Assembly: GCA_014607495.2 (NCBI GenBank) | Contig: CP053157.1 | Location: forward strand, 4,216,001-4,280,000 | Source of the DNA: Carposina sasakii | Lineage: Eukaryota; Arthropoda; Insecta; Lepidoptera; Carposinidae | DNA: 64,000 nucleotides | Direction: 5' to 3' | In this document: in pieces, positions 49,372 to 60,657 of the stretch | Numbering within the stretch: position 1 is the first letter of the stretch | Layout of the letters: each line of letters starts with the position of its first letter | Made by a program: the position numbers and the translations under genes | Notes under the pieces: model-generated | What the model was told of the DNA's origin: nothing | The model's database searches: none | What the model saw: only the letters and a program-made list of their open reading frames with translations

Positions 49372-51026
49372 CTGAAAAGAAGAAAATAAAAACATTAAAT
49401 AAGCAGACGTAAAGATTTTTTTTATTAAGCTCCAAAAGGATTGTACCGTAGCACTAAATTTGAAAGTAACTTTATCTCTCGATCGAATCGATAGGAATTT
49501 ATCATCGACGTTTACTCCAATAGGAAACCTTCATTAATATATATTACGTGACGAAGTCTAACAGGTAATGGTGGGAGTATTGCGACAACGAACGTTGATG
49601 CCTAACAATGTTACATTGCCCAAACACCCAAAACTTAGAATAATGATTTCGCTCCCCAATCATTAATCTAAGACCCAAAACTTTTATTCCATAGGCAAGT
49701 AGTAGAATAGTCAGTACGTAAAAGTTTAGGGTTTTGTTACGGTTAATAGGTAGGTACTATAAAAATGTAAACCTCTAATATGAATATGTGATAGAAGATC
49801 TACGAGTAAGAACAGACTTAATAAAACCAACAGAAAAAAAGAGATCTAATAAAGGTTGATACAGTATACAAAAATGTAAACATTCTACGAACGTTTTTAA
49901 TCCTTGCAATTGAGAGATAACTGCCAATTCTGGTAGCAGCATTATCTTCTAGAGTATAGTGCTAATTGAAGTGACATTTAATTCGAGCACTTTATATGCC
50001 TACACGATAATAAACTGTTTTTATCTCGGAGCCTAATAAAGGTGGCGACTGACAGGCGGCGCATGGCATGGCTCTGAATATTTTATTCTCTGTTGAGATG
50101 AGTAGCTCGTAAAGCTTAGCTACATCCGAGGTTGGCGTCAGTCAGGCAACCGGCTGTAAAACAAACGCCAAATCTTTGGCAATATGAGTTTCGAAAGAAA
50201 CTGTATTGCGTAGACCTTGTAAATAATGGGATGAGGGCAGGAAGATGATGAAGGCGAGTCACCAGAACTTGGTACTTGCTAAAGCCCACATATAAATTTA
50301 AGGCTAAATTCGCTACTGCATGTAAGTAAGCTACAACGACACGGCGTCATTTGGAAATATTGAAATGTTATCTATACATGTAATAAAAATGTAACGAATC
50401 GCTATCTGTACATAGAAGATATATGACAAAAAATATTATAGAAGACCTTTATTAACGCAATAAAACACAAAACGATGATTTTTGGAATTTTTGTCTGTTT
50501 GTCGGTTTGTCTGTGCGTTTGCGCACGCTAATCTCAGAAACGGCTGAACCGATTTCGATGCAGTTTTCAGTAATATATTGTGACAGGTCCCACTTAACAT
50601 ATAGGCTACTTTTTATCGCGGGAAAATGTTTTAATCCCGGATAATTTCGACATTTTGTTTTTTCTGTAGTCCACGCGGACGGAGTCGCGGGCGTCCACTA
50701 GAAAAATAATATGTTTCTCCCCACCCCACATAGCATTATGATAAATTTTCAGACCTTAACGTTGCTCTCTATAAAAACGATATTTTTGAAATCAAGACAC
50801 TAAAGGTATAAATAGAACACCTAAATGCGGCATTACATTCATGGTGGCCGAGGACGTTTATTGGCTGTATTAACGTATTAGGTCGAATTGCTCTAATTGA
50901 CAACTAAACCTTAGTTACTCGTATATTCAGCCCGCGACCACTGACCACCGCTTTACGTGACACGCACCAATAATTGCTTTATCGCAAATGTCAATAACAA
51001 AATAAAAACATTATAAAAAACACTTA
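49372..51026 (-). other. Probable 5' intron of the secreted-protein gene
   Basis: From the acceptor before 49371 upstream. A strong minus-strand donor (TTGAGA then GTAAGT at 51026) could end a non-coding first exon. It contains the Helitron-like copy at 50436-50700. The exon assignment is a guess from one splice site. Confidence 0.25.
50436..50700 (+). mobile_element. Helitron-like element, inverted relative of 29283-29530
   Basis: It runs from AAGACCTTTATTAACGCAAT to GGAGTCGCGGGCGTCCACTA followed by G, the CTAG end. Confidence 0.6.
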
Positions 51027-51629
51027 CTCTCAACAAAAAAAGTATGAAAGGTTGATGAGCTCAAATACCTATGCATATGTTAGGAGTGGTCTATCCATAA
51101 AGTCTCCATGGGTCTATCTGCCTGTCTGCTGCTTTTTCAAGTTATAACAGCTTAAGCTTAACAAATCTTGATAGATATATACCTAATTATTTGGGAATGA
51201 AACTGTCTGCTCCCGGAGGAGTTAATTTTTAGTATCATTTCTCCAAAATTCAGCTTTAGTTACCATATTATTTTATAACATAAAACGTACCTATCCTGAT
51301 CTTTGGCCCATGAGGGGGTGAAACCGTCAAATCTACTTTTAAAAATTCAGACAAGAAAATGTAGTCAACCATAGTTAAAATAATTAATAATATTCCGAGT
51401 ATATACCTACAGATAAAACTTTTATGTATCAAGCAAACAGTGTCAAAATTAAATTTAAACTTTACTGAAGTCGGCAATTATAACTGAGTAGTACGTAATA
51501 ACTAGACTTGGACGTAATCATGGCTCTTGGTCGTTTCATTTCCAAGATCATCAGGAATGTCAATAAAAATTAACGAACGCTATCTTTACCTATCTGTTGA
51601 CAAGACTGATGCAATTAATTTATCAACTT

Positions 51630-51745
51630 GACTATTGCTTTCTGGTATGCTGGAAGAAATCTCTTGCAGAGATAAGCACGCCTTTGTATGCATTCCTTTT
51701 TGTAAATTTCTTTGTATTTATTGTTATGTTTTGTGTACAGTAAAG
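51630..51745 (+). repeat. LINE 3'-end-like repeat
   Basis: GCTGGAAGAAATCTCTTGCA, GAGATAAGCACGCCTTTGTA and TTGTGTACAGTAAAGAATAA. A copy is at 55575-55692. Confidence 0.55.
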
Positions 51746-52443
51746 AATAAGAACTTGCTACATCTGTTTTAACGTTAAATTAATAATAATGATCAATTAT
51801 ATTAAACTTGACTTGTAGCACATATAGGTATACCTAACAATACTTTTAAGGGCCACTTTAATCCTCAGCCTATCTGAATATTGAATCTGATGATGTCTCT
51901 GTCTTGATAATATTTTAGAGTAAAACAAATTTCTGCTCAAATTCCTAGCGCATGTTGCGAAATAAATTCTGTCACAGCCTATAAACCATTAAAAGTGAAA
52001 AAAAAATTGTGGTGAACAAATGTGAAGGCAAATTATGAAAATTGATGAAGAGACAAAAATATAAAAATATGGTGTATTAGTATGACGTATGTCTATAATA
52101 GTAGACATATTATAGAGAAAGCGAAACCTTTAAATTCTTCAAACGTACCTAATCAATAAAATACTACATATACTAGTAACACATACCTAAATATCAAGAG
52201 CATGCAAGTCTGATTCATGCTTGAGGGTTATTAATAGCATTATTAAACACACAAGGTCGGTCCCTTACCTCGCATCCCGGGGTTATTATCTATGTAGGTA
52301 AGTACAGAACATTTACTTAAGCAGGTTTTTACGAGTTGCAAATTCATATCAAGTAAATATATGAATTTGCAAAATCAATTTATTATGTAAATTTTAAAAC
52401 CCCAGAAAGATAAATTTATAATCAGAGTGAAGACAGGGTTTCA

Positions 52444-52696
52444 ATGGATAATTTTTATCTTACTGATATTATAAATGCGAAAGTTTGTGAGTATGGATGG
52501 ATGGATGAATGTTTGTTACTCTTTCACGTAAAAACGGCTGGAGCGGTTTTAATAAAATTTGGTATGGAGTTAGCTGACACCCTGGATAACATAATAGGCT
52601 ACTTTTTTATCTCTGGAAAATATTTTTATCCCGGATAATTTCAACATTTTGTTTTTTCTGCAGTCCACGCGAACGAAGTCGCGGGCGTCCACTAGT
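52444..52696 (+). mobile_element. Helitron-like element, inverted relative of 14391-14616
   Basis: It runs from TACTGATATTATAAATGCGA to GAACGAAGTCGCGGGCGTCC and ACTAG. Confidence 0.6.
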
Positions 52697-52774
52697 TGGT
52701 AAATATGAGGTTCAATAAAAATAAGATTCATATTCAGTTTCGAGGCGCAATTATAGGCAGAAGTTACAGTTTGA

Positions 52775-52917
52775 CTTAGGGCCAATTTTTCCTTCGGTCA
52801 GATAGCCTATCTAATAAAAATGTGATGTTGTCTTTCTTTAAAACTTGATCAAGGTAGAGACAGCATCAACTTTATCCTTCAGTAGACTACCTGACCGTTG
52901 GAATAATCGGCATTTAA
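52775..52917. mobile_element. Palindromic MITE, GACAGCATCAACTTTATCC family, copy 3
   Basis: Arms like the copies at 9827 and 36223, with more mismatches. Confidence 0.7.
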
Positions 52918-53231
52918 TCATCAAAGGTGTATTTAATAAAAAAAAAACGGACGTTTAGGATGTTTCCCGGACCAAGTGTAAGTTATAATTTAACACACAT
53001 TAGCAATGATCATTCGACTTTCCCTGTCTCGTAGGTGACATAAATTGCCCCTACTTATGCATGGCTGCGTTGTCACCGTGGAAACTTCAAATATCCGGGT
53101 TGGAGTTAAGTGGACAGATGCAGAGGTGAATAACCATGTCCTTAGGGATCTAGGATTCATAACACTTCTTAGATTTACCTAACATTTGTTTTAATCAGAC
53201 AAGTTAAATCGAAAAGATATTGATAAATTGG

Positions 53232-53530
53232 CGATAGTAATGTCGCCGACCATATTTCGGCCAAGGCGGCCAATTTCTACGGATATTAAGCAGGTGCGCA
53301 AGAAATATTGTTGTGCACAAGTGTGTGCGCAAGCACAGGTGCACCTCTATTCAATCACTCTTAGTTCGATGGGGCGGAAAGCCGACACACGATCAGAGAG
53401 AGATCAGGCGTAGGACCAACGATTTTACTTGCTATCCGAGGCACGAGCTAAGTGACGATTTTATAACAATCCGTACATGAAATAAATTCATTGGTACATG
53501 CCCGTGCGTGACTGGGATCGAACTTGATCG
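53232..53530 (-). repeat. tRNA-derived SINE, TATTTCGGCCAAGGCGGCCA family
   Basis: Shares CACAAGTGTGTGCGCAAGCA, GATGGGGCGGAAAGCCGACA and AAATAAATTCATTGGTACAT with 56727-57075. The tRNA-like head (GACTGGGATCGAACTT) is truncated. Confidence 0.65.
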
Positions 53531-55574
53531 CGATATATGATGAAGTTACATACTAAAATTATATTAGAATTTTTCATATGCAATATAGGTAAGTTAATAA
53601 TGTTATTGTTATTCTACATACTGAATAACATGAATAAAATACTTATTTCAAATGAAGGTGTGAAAAGGTTCAATCAAAGTCGACAGTCCGACATGGAAAA
53701 GGTGTGAAGTTATCTAGGGTTGACACTTCGTTATAATTACTATAGTACTTTATTTTTGCTTTGGGGCAAAAATCCTGTTTAACAAGTACCTAATGTTTAG
53801 AAATACACGCGCAAAAAATTTGCGGAAATTCTTCACAAGCTTCCGTATCAGCTTTCAAGAAAAATAACTTTCCTACTATTTTAATGAACCTTTTACGCTT
53901 TTATATGCATTTTTATATACTCCTTTATATTAACTGTGGTGTATGGTATACAATAAAGAATAAGTAATGAGCAATCTTAGAAAAAGGTTCTAAGTAGGTA
54001 CTATTACTTCAAAAAGAAAATTGTCTTTATAGTAGGTAGTTTGCACAGTCTTTAATATCAATCGCATCGGATGTTAGTAGAAATACTCGTACCTATAAAT
54101 AGCACAAAATCTACTAAGTGTACTATAGTTATTAAGAACCTCCACTTTTATGGAAGTTGGTAAATAAGACTCCAAACAGCAAACGCCTACAAGCATTAAA
54201 CGCAACAATAACATTAGTCATAGCCAATTTAGATACCAGCAAAATAGTTTATACCAATCTTAATACAGACACTGATCGATAGACCTATTCTAAACATCTT
54301 TTTGCAACTTATTAGAATACTGTCAACATACAATTAGCGATCAAATTAACTAATAACTAATCCACTTGTCCATATAGGTATCGATTGTTATTCTAATCGA
54401 GATCATTGACTTGGATTATTGGCTGTTAGAACATAGTACAATATTAACAGTGAGCTAACTTTACAACCGAATTAACTTGTTCTTAGGTAATGGTTGGATA
54501 ATAAGTTGGATTTACTTACAGAGGGAAACTTATGTGTTACATAGTCTATAGAGAGATCAGTACCTACTCAGTACGAGTTATAGCTAGTACTAAATAATAA
54601 GTAGAATGTCTACTTGTCCTATAACGTGATAATTACCTTTTAGAGGTTATTAACGAAATTAGTATAAGTATAGGGTGTCAGAAATTATAAAGTTATGGCT
54701 CTGACTTAGATTAGACCTTTCTTACTAGTTAACAAATTGTTATTTAGAATACGTCGTTAGCAAGTATAAAGTTGTAGTACTGTAAACTGTAACTGTCTTA
54801 AATTAGACTGTGTGTAAGCAAAGAATTACTGTCAACAATAAATTAACTGAATCATATACTTAATCTGAATCTAACAAAAAGTGTATGATATAGCTTACGC
54901 CCACAGCTTTTAGTAAGTGCTAGTTAGTCCATTACGTTAATATGCTTATATTATTATGTAAGATATCGCACTTCACACTATAATCATTGTCGATTTTAAG
55001 TACTTTTGACTTATTATTGTAGGTACTTTATTAGTTTTTTGCTGTAACATATCGAACATAATTTGTAAACAAGTTAGCATTTTTTTAATACTTTCCCATA
55101 GATAGATGCATTTTTTTTTCATACACACTTCATTACAATTTAGCGCTATAAACTTAGGAGGTATTTTAGTTAACTGTCGTTTAATAAAAAATGCTTATTA
55201 GAGTCACGTTATTATATACTCGTACGCTATGCTTTATGGTCCTGCAATCGGGAACCCATTTAAAACACAGCGTGTGTAATGTATGGAATTAGGTCTACTC
55301 TATATCCCTTTTTAAAAATACTTTATTAGTTAAAATTAATCTCACTGTAAAAATTTACGGCCGGTTTCCCGAACGCAAACCGCCTGTCGACCGTCGATTA
55401 AACTGTCATTTTGTTATGCATTTGACACATTGTTATCTTGAATTAGAGCTGACAGGCTCTTTGATATGCCTTGGATAAACCGACGGTTATTTACAATTTA
55501 ATACATATAAGTATTTGCTTTTTTAGTTTTCACAGTTTTGTAATTTCATTCAAATGGATTTGAAACAACAGTAT

Positions 55575-55692
55575 TGATTGGTTGGCTGGAAGAAATCTCT
55601 GTTAGAGATAAATAAGCTCACCTTTTATAATATTTTTGAAAATATTTGTTCGAAATGTGTTTTCTGTGTACAATAAATAATAATAATCATCT
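55575..55692 (+). repeat. LINE 3'-end-like repeat, second copy
   Basis: GGCTGGAAGAAATCTCTGTT, AGAGATAAATAAGCTCACCT and GTGTACAATAAATAATAATA. Confidence 0.6.
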
Positions 55693-55730
55693 GTCTCTAC
55701 CAATATTATAATAATAGTGCATTTATTACG

Positions 55731-55923
55731 TCAGTAGAGGGACAAGAGGGCCTTGGTGATTTGTAGGCGATGGGCTGACCACCTGTCACTACTAACAACC
55801 GAACTTGTACATCTCAACTATACCCTCAAAACTGGTCAGAAGTGGCACCATGTGGTTCTATCGGCCCTTGGTGCTCTGCCTACCCCGTAAGGGATAAAGG
55901 CGTGATCATATGTATGTATGTAT
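55731..55923 (+). mobile_element. SINE with (TATG)n tail and 10-bp target duplications
   Basis: Body as in 11309-11527. It is flanked by ATTTATTACG at 55721-55730 and 55924-55933. Confidence 0.8.
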
Positions 55924-56726
55924 GTATTTATTACGCAATTACCCAATACCAATTTCGTGAGTAATAAATTATGTTTAGCTACAGAAAGTTGTTGGGTTGA
56001 TTGGTTTGGTGATAGATTTTCCAGAAGTGTACTTAGATAAACAGAGATTAAGCTTTCCCTTGAACCCTCAAGCTTAAACCCACACGAGAGCTCAACCCTC
56101 TTCTTTGATTAAGGCAAGTCAAAACATTGATAATCTTAATAATAACAATCTCTTTAAGATCTCTATGGTTACGGAGCTATAAAAATACAATATAGCAGAA
56201 AAAATACCCTTGTCCACTAATTCGACCACAAATTAAGGAAACTATTAAAGAATGAAGTAGGGACATGTACGAAATCAACGTTTATTGCTATTCATACATT
56301 AATATAATGTATTACTATTATTTTGATGGGATTTCTTTTAGAACAATCCAGCTTATTAAATAGCAAAGGTGAATAAAACGCGTTGGTATTTTAAGGCCGT
56401 TGTCAAAGGATTATAGTTTTATTTCTTAAAATAATAAAATAAAATTTATCGATGTTCGTTTTTAATGCTCAAATTAAATTAAAACCTTTATGCGATCGGA
56501 ATCACAGAACTCTGAATTGGCCATATGATATCGAGTCTGAAATTTTGTGGATTGGTTTCTTATAGTGGGAATTTCGCAATTTTTGGCTGACAGTTTTAAC
56601 AAGTTTTCATGCAGATTAGTGTCTTATAAATTAAGAAACATGACGTAGGTATTCTATGTACACTGTACACTCTATTCTATTCTACCTACAGTGGGCAGAG
56701 GTGCGGTTGTGAACATTTAATAATGA

Positions 56727-57075
56727 TGATGATGATGATCTCCGGCCGTATTTCGGCCAAGGCGACCAATCTCTACGGAGATTGGCCAGGTACGCAGGAG
56801 ATATTATAGTGCACAAGTGTGTGCGCAAACACAGATGCACTCTCTATTCCCTCACTCTCATAATCCGATGGGACGGAAAGCCGACACGACCGGAGAGAGA
56901 TCAGGCGCAGAACCAACGGTTTTACGTGCTTTCCGAGGCACGAGCTAAGTCACAATTTTGTAACATTAAAATCTGTACATAAAATAAATTCATTGGTACA
57001 GGCCCGTGACTGGGATCGAACTTACGCCTCCCGCTTGGAAGGTGCACGTCTTAACCACTGGGCTATCACCATTTA
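56727..57075 (-). mobile_element. tRNA-derived SINE, full length
   Basis: Head on the minus strand: GGTGATAGCCCAGTGGTTAA (box A) and AAGTTCGATCCCAGTCAC (box B). The body includes GTCGGCTTTCCGTCCCATCG and ends in (ATC)n at 56727-56740. The short open frame across it is not a gene. Confidence 0.75.
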
Positions 57076-57644
57076 ATATTAACTATGCAAAGTACATATA
57101 TAAATCATCTACTTTGATCTTTAAACTTTTGCCACAGTCATACTACACTTAACTCAGAAGATAAATAACAAAAGTTAGTTAGAAATTAATTATACAATAG
57201 ACACTGGCTAGGATGCACGATCAGTAATAACTCTACAGAATGCAAACTAATTGTATAGAAATGCTGCAATTAGCTTCTCTAGATGGGACGGTTACAATTG
57301 CCTGTCTATCTAGGTCCTGATCTAATGAGCACTAATGTTTCACATTAACCATGTAAGTCGTAGGTCTTTACAAAAATGGGCATAAAATGTGACGGGTTAA
57401 TAGTAGCTACAGTTATTAAGTATCTATTATTGTGTCATTTTTCATATTTATTTTCATTTTTGTTGGATTATGAATGACGTCTCAAAAAATATACTTACCT
57501 ACTTACTTATCTAATGCTTACAGGTTTAGTACTTTTAAAATCTGCCTAGGTATCTACGGACGACAGTAAGAATAAATACATGCTCCCGAAGAGGGGTACC
57601 CAGAATTACAAGATTGACGAATACATAGTAAGCTCGGTAAGTAT

Positions 57645-57912
57645 ATAAGGTCTATCCAAAATTAATGATTATCTTTTGACACGAAACTAAGTAGGTAAAA
57701 AGAAACAACTTTCACTATGGGACCAACTCCGAAATATTAAAAAAAAACCAACCGTTCTATACATTTCAGTTCAGTAATTATTCGAGATTGTATGGAACAG
57801 CTGATTTTTTTTTCAATATTTCGGTGTTGGTCCCATAGTAAAAGTTGTTTCTTTTTACCTACCTAGTTTAGTGTCAAAAGATAATCACTAATTTTGGATA
57901 GACCTTATATAT
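57645..57912. mobile_element. Inverted-repeat element with about 95-base arms
   Basis: TATAAGGTCTATCCAAAATT on the left faces AATTTTGGATAGACCTTATA on the right. Pairing continues through ATCTTTTGACAC, AAAAAGAAACAACTTT and ATGGGACCAAC. Confidence 0.8.
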
Positions 57913-57998
57913 TTTATGGAGTTGGGATGTATATTCACAAGTTATCTATTCTACGAACTCGGGCATTCTTTTAGGAGATGAGCTAGCGTTACCTACCG

Positions 57999-58229
57999 GT
58001 GCATCCACACTGCAGTTACTTTTTGTTTAGCAACTCTACAAAACGGTAACATACTGTAACTTATGTAGCTACTTGTTAATGTTTGTTGATTGTTGTTCAT
58101 CGCGCCCATAAAGACACTTAGCATAACACAGAAACATTTGTTGAAAATAAATAACTTTTTGTTATCTGATGTTGCTGAGTAACATTTGGAAACGTTGATC
58201 GACAAAAGGTAACTGCGGTGTGGATGCAC
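57999..58229. mobile_element. MITE with 21-bp GTGCATCCACAC ends
   Basis: GTGCATCCACACTGCAGTTAC and its near-perfect complement at the right end (58209-58229), 231 bp in total, no coding capacity. Confidence 0.75.
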
Positions 58230-59282
58230 GGTACTAAGAAAGTCGGTTGTTTTGTGATTGACCGGAATAAGACGCCAAACCGACATTTTCATTGCGTGTC
58301 ATATCATGTTTTCATAATAATAAGCTTTTTGTCACCAATTCGGCTTATTTATCATGAATCATATACATAAGTAAATGAGCTAAAAAACAAGCAGTTGTAG
58401 TTTCACATTGAATAATATGATGCGCTCTTTAGTGTTAAGTGTAAAAATTTGCATAATCTCATGTAAATGCTGCTCTCGTTATAATAATATAGTGTATTTT
58501 CCATTCAAAGATGGCTAATGGCCACCCATGAAGGATATTTGTTATTAATTTTAATATGTTTTTTATTTATGAAATGTGGGAGCTATACAAGAAAGACGAC
58601 ATTAGGTTGACAAAGTTAATGAAAGTAATTAATTTAAACTAGTTTTATGATTAAATTATTAATTTTGATTTATGTTATGGATTAAGTAGTATTTTAGAAA
58701 TCTGGCCTTTTCTAATCTGCCTAAATACGAGTAGCTTGATGCAAATACGTGTATAACGAGGTACAATATCAGATTATTTGTTTGCATAAAATGGGTAACA
58801 ACAATATATGTATTAGAAACATGCACCTATATCTGCTTTGGAAAGTTTCTGTTTATTATGTTTATAAATTTAAAGCTCTGATATATAATTATGCTACTAA
58901 TATACAATAAAGTTCCTTTATTCGCAGCTGTTCTATTGATAAATTTGAGAATAGAACTACTATTAATAAATTTATACATGACTTTTGACAGTATAATATA
59001 TAGAGTTTCTGTTAAATTAAACGGTGTATAGCTTAAGCTTTTTATGAGTAAGGCACCTAAAGTAAAAGCTATTTAATGGTTAAATTGGTAGGATTATTTA
59101 TAGACCTAGCTAGAAAAGTTTTATAGTTAAAATTTTACTAAAAAACACCTACTATTGAATGAATTCCGGGGAACACAACCAACATTTTGGGCACATATGT
59201 GCATACAACGGTGGAGAACGTGCAAGCTGTCTTTTAGTTTGTAACATCGCTTTTTATACTTTCTTCTTAGCTTTTAATCTAC

Positions 59283-59455
59283 AGGTTGTAACAAAAGAGG
59301 TATGTTAAGCGAACCAGGATTACAGTCTTCTAAAAAGGACTTATCCACAAAGACTTGAAATCACATGTTTATTTGAAGATTCATTTATTATTGAATCTCC
59401 ATACTATTAGGAAAAATAGAAATGTGATTTAGATTGATTTAGTGACAGTTATTCG
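59283..59455. mobile_element. Decayed palindromic GTATGTTAAGCGAA MITE
   Basis: GTTGTAACAAAAGAGGTATG at the left, AATCACATGTTTATTTG and AATAGAAATGTGATTTAG as the inner arms. The right end is lost. Confidence 0.6.
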
Positions 59456-60479
59456 TACATGGTACAAATAAAGTTGAAGATATAAGATCCAACAATGTTC
59501 AAAATATCCGATATCCTAGTACAAACAAGTATTTAAAAAAGCCCCTCGGTGTATTACGGTCTTAGGACAAGTTACTGATAATTAAATGCAAATATCTCAT
59601 AGGCATTGCCATAAAACTAGACTTGGGTTCATAAAGCCAATACAAAAAGAAGGTACGATAAAGTCATTCAATGTATCTATGCTACGGAATATTCCGATCT
59701 GTCACCCTATTTTGTTCCCCCCCCCCAGGGTGACAGGCCGAAATATTCCTTAGCTTCCCTCTAGGTCACCGTCCCAACAATCGCGTTTAGCTTTGGTTTC
59801 GTAAAACCATCATAAAACATTTCAAATGTCGTCTCCGTAAAGAGGGCATGACTGTGCATACGTACAGCCTCGTGACGGTACTACCTGCCCTGAGAAACCA
59901 TTACTTTACTTTACTTTGTTTGGCAAATCATACTTTAAAGGTGGTCATATAATTTTTACCTATATTGAGACAAAGCTAAAAGCGTAAGAGTACTTAAAGA
60001 TTAATACCAATACCGTGAAATAATCATGTACCAAGAAGCAATTTTCATTGAACAAATGATAGTACACATCCACGTTGTACTTCATCCGTGCTTGTAACGG
60101 TAAGATATGCGATTGAGTTGTAAAATTAAAAGTATTTTTAAGCGTTATATTATGAATATCATGCATAATCATAATTAAGAAAAGACATTACAAGCACTTA
60201 GCGTATATAATAAATAGAACAGCAACTAATTTTATTGTTTCTATAGGTATTTCTTCGCTACGGAATCCTATACTTGCCATAAACATAATACTTATGACTT
60301 ATTATTAATATTATGTAGTATATATATATATAATAATAATATTATGAGTTTCAAAAAACCATATTGCGCCGACCTCATTCATAATGTTATAAAGGCGGGA
60401 ACATGATGATTAATAGCGAAAGTCTTCAGGAAAGCAGATTTCAGGGATCTTAAATATGTCTCAAAAAAAAAGGGAAAGT

Positions 60480-60657
60480 CAACCAGAACTAATCAAGAAG
60501 GAGATCGTATAGCCACGTTTAGCATAGCGAGGCTAGATATAAATAAATAAAAACAAGTTCAGTTCCTGAGAATACCTATGAGTTATTAAGTCGACTCTTA
60601 CGACATGCACGGAAGGAGGAGCAGCTCTATTCTAGTGAAACCCAATATCAGTACAGG
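60480..60657 (-). repeat. SINE-like repeat, GTGCATGTCGTAAGAG family, inverted
   Basis: Contains CACGTTTAGCATAGCGAGG, AGTCGACTCTTACGACATGC and CACGGAAGGAGGAGCAGCTC. Confidence 0.65.

Larger units (their letters stand above)
51746..55574. other. AT-rich gene-free interval
   Basis: Besides the repeats at 52444-52696, 52775-52917 and 53232-53530 I see no gene. A LINE-tail scrap (GTATACAATAAAGAATAA) is near 53940. Confidence 0.45.

Noticed and set aside
49361..49435. Longer N-terminus for the secreted protein
   Set aside because: The upstream open frame crosses a good acceptor and reads intron-like T-rich sequence; the ATG at 49360 starts a proper signal peptide.
56990..57075. tRNA gene on the minus strand
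   Set aside because: It is the head of a dispersed SINE with the same body at 53232 and 41595.
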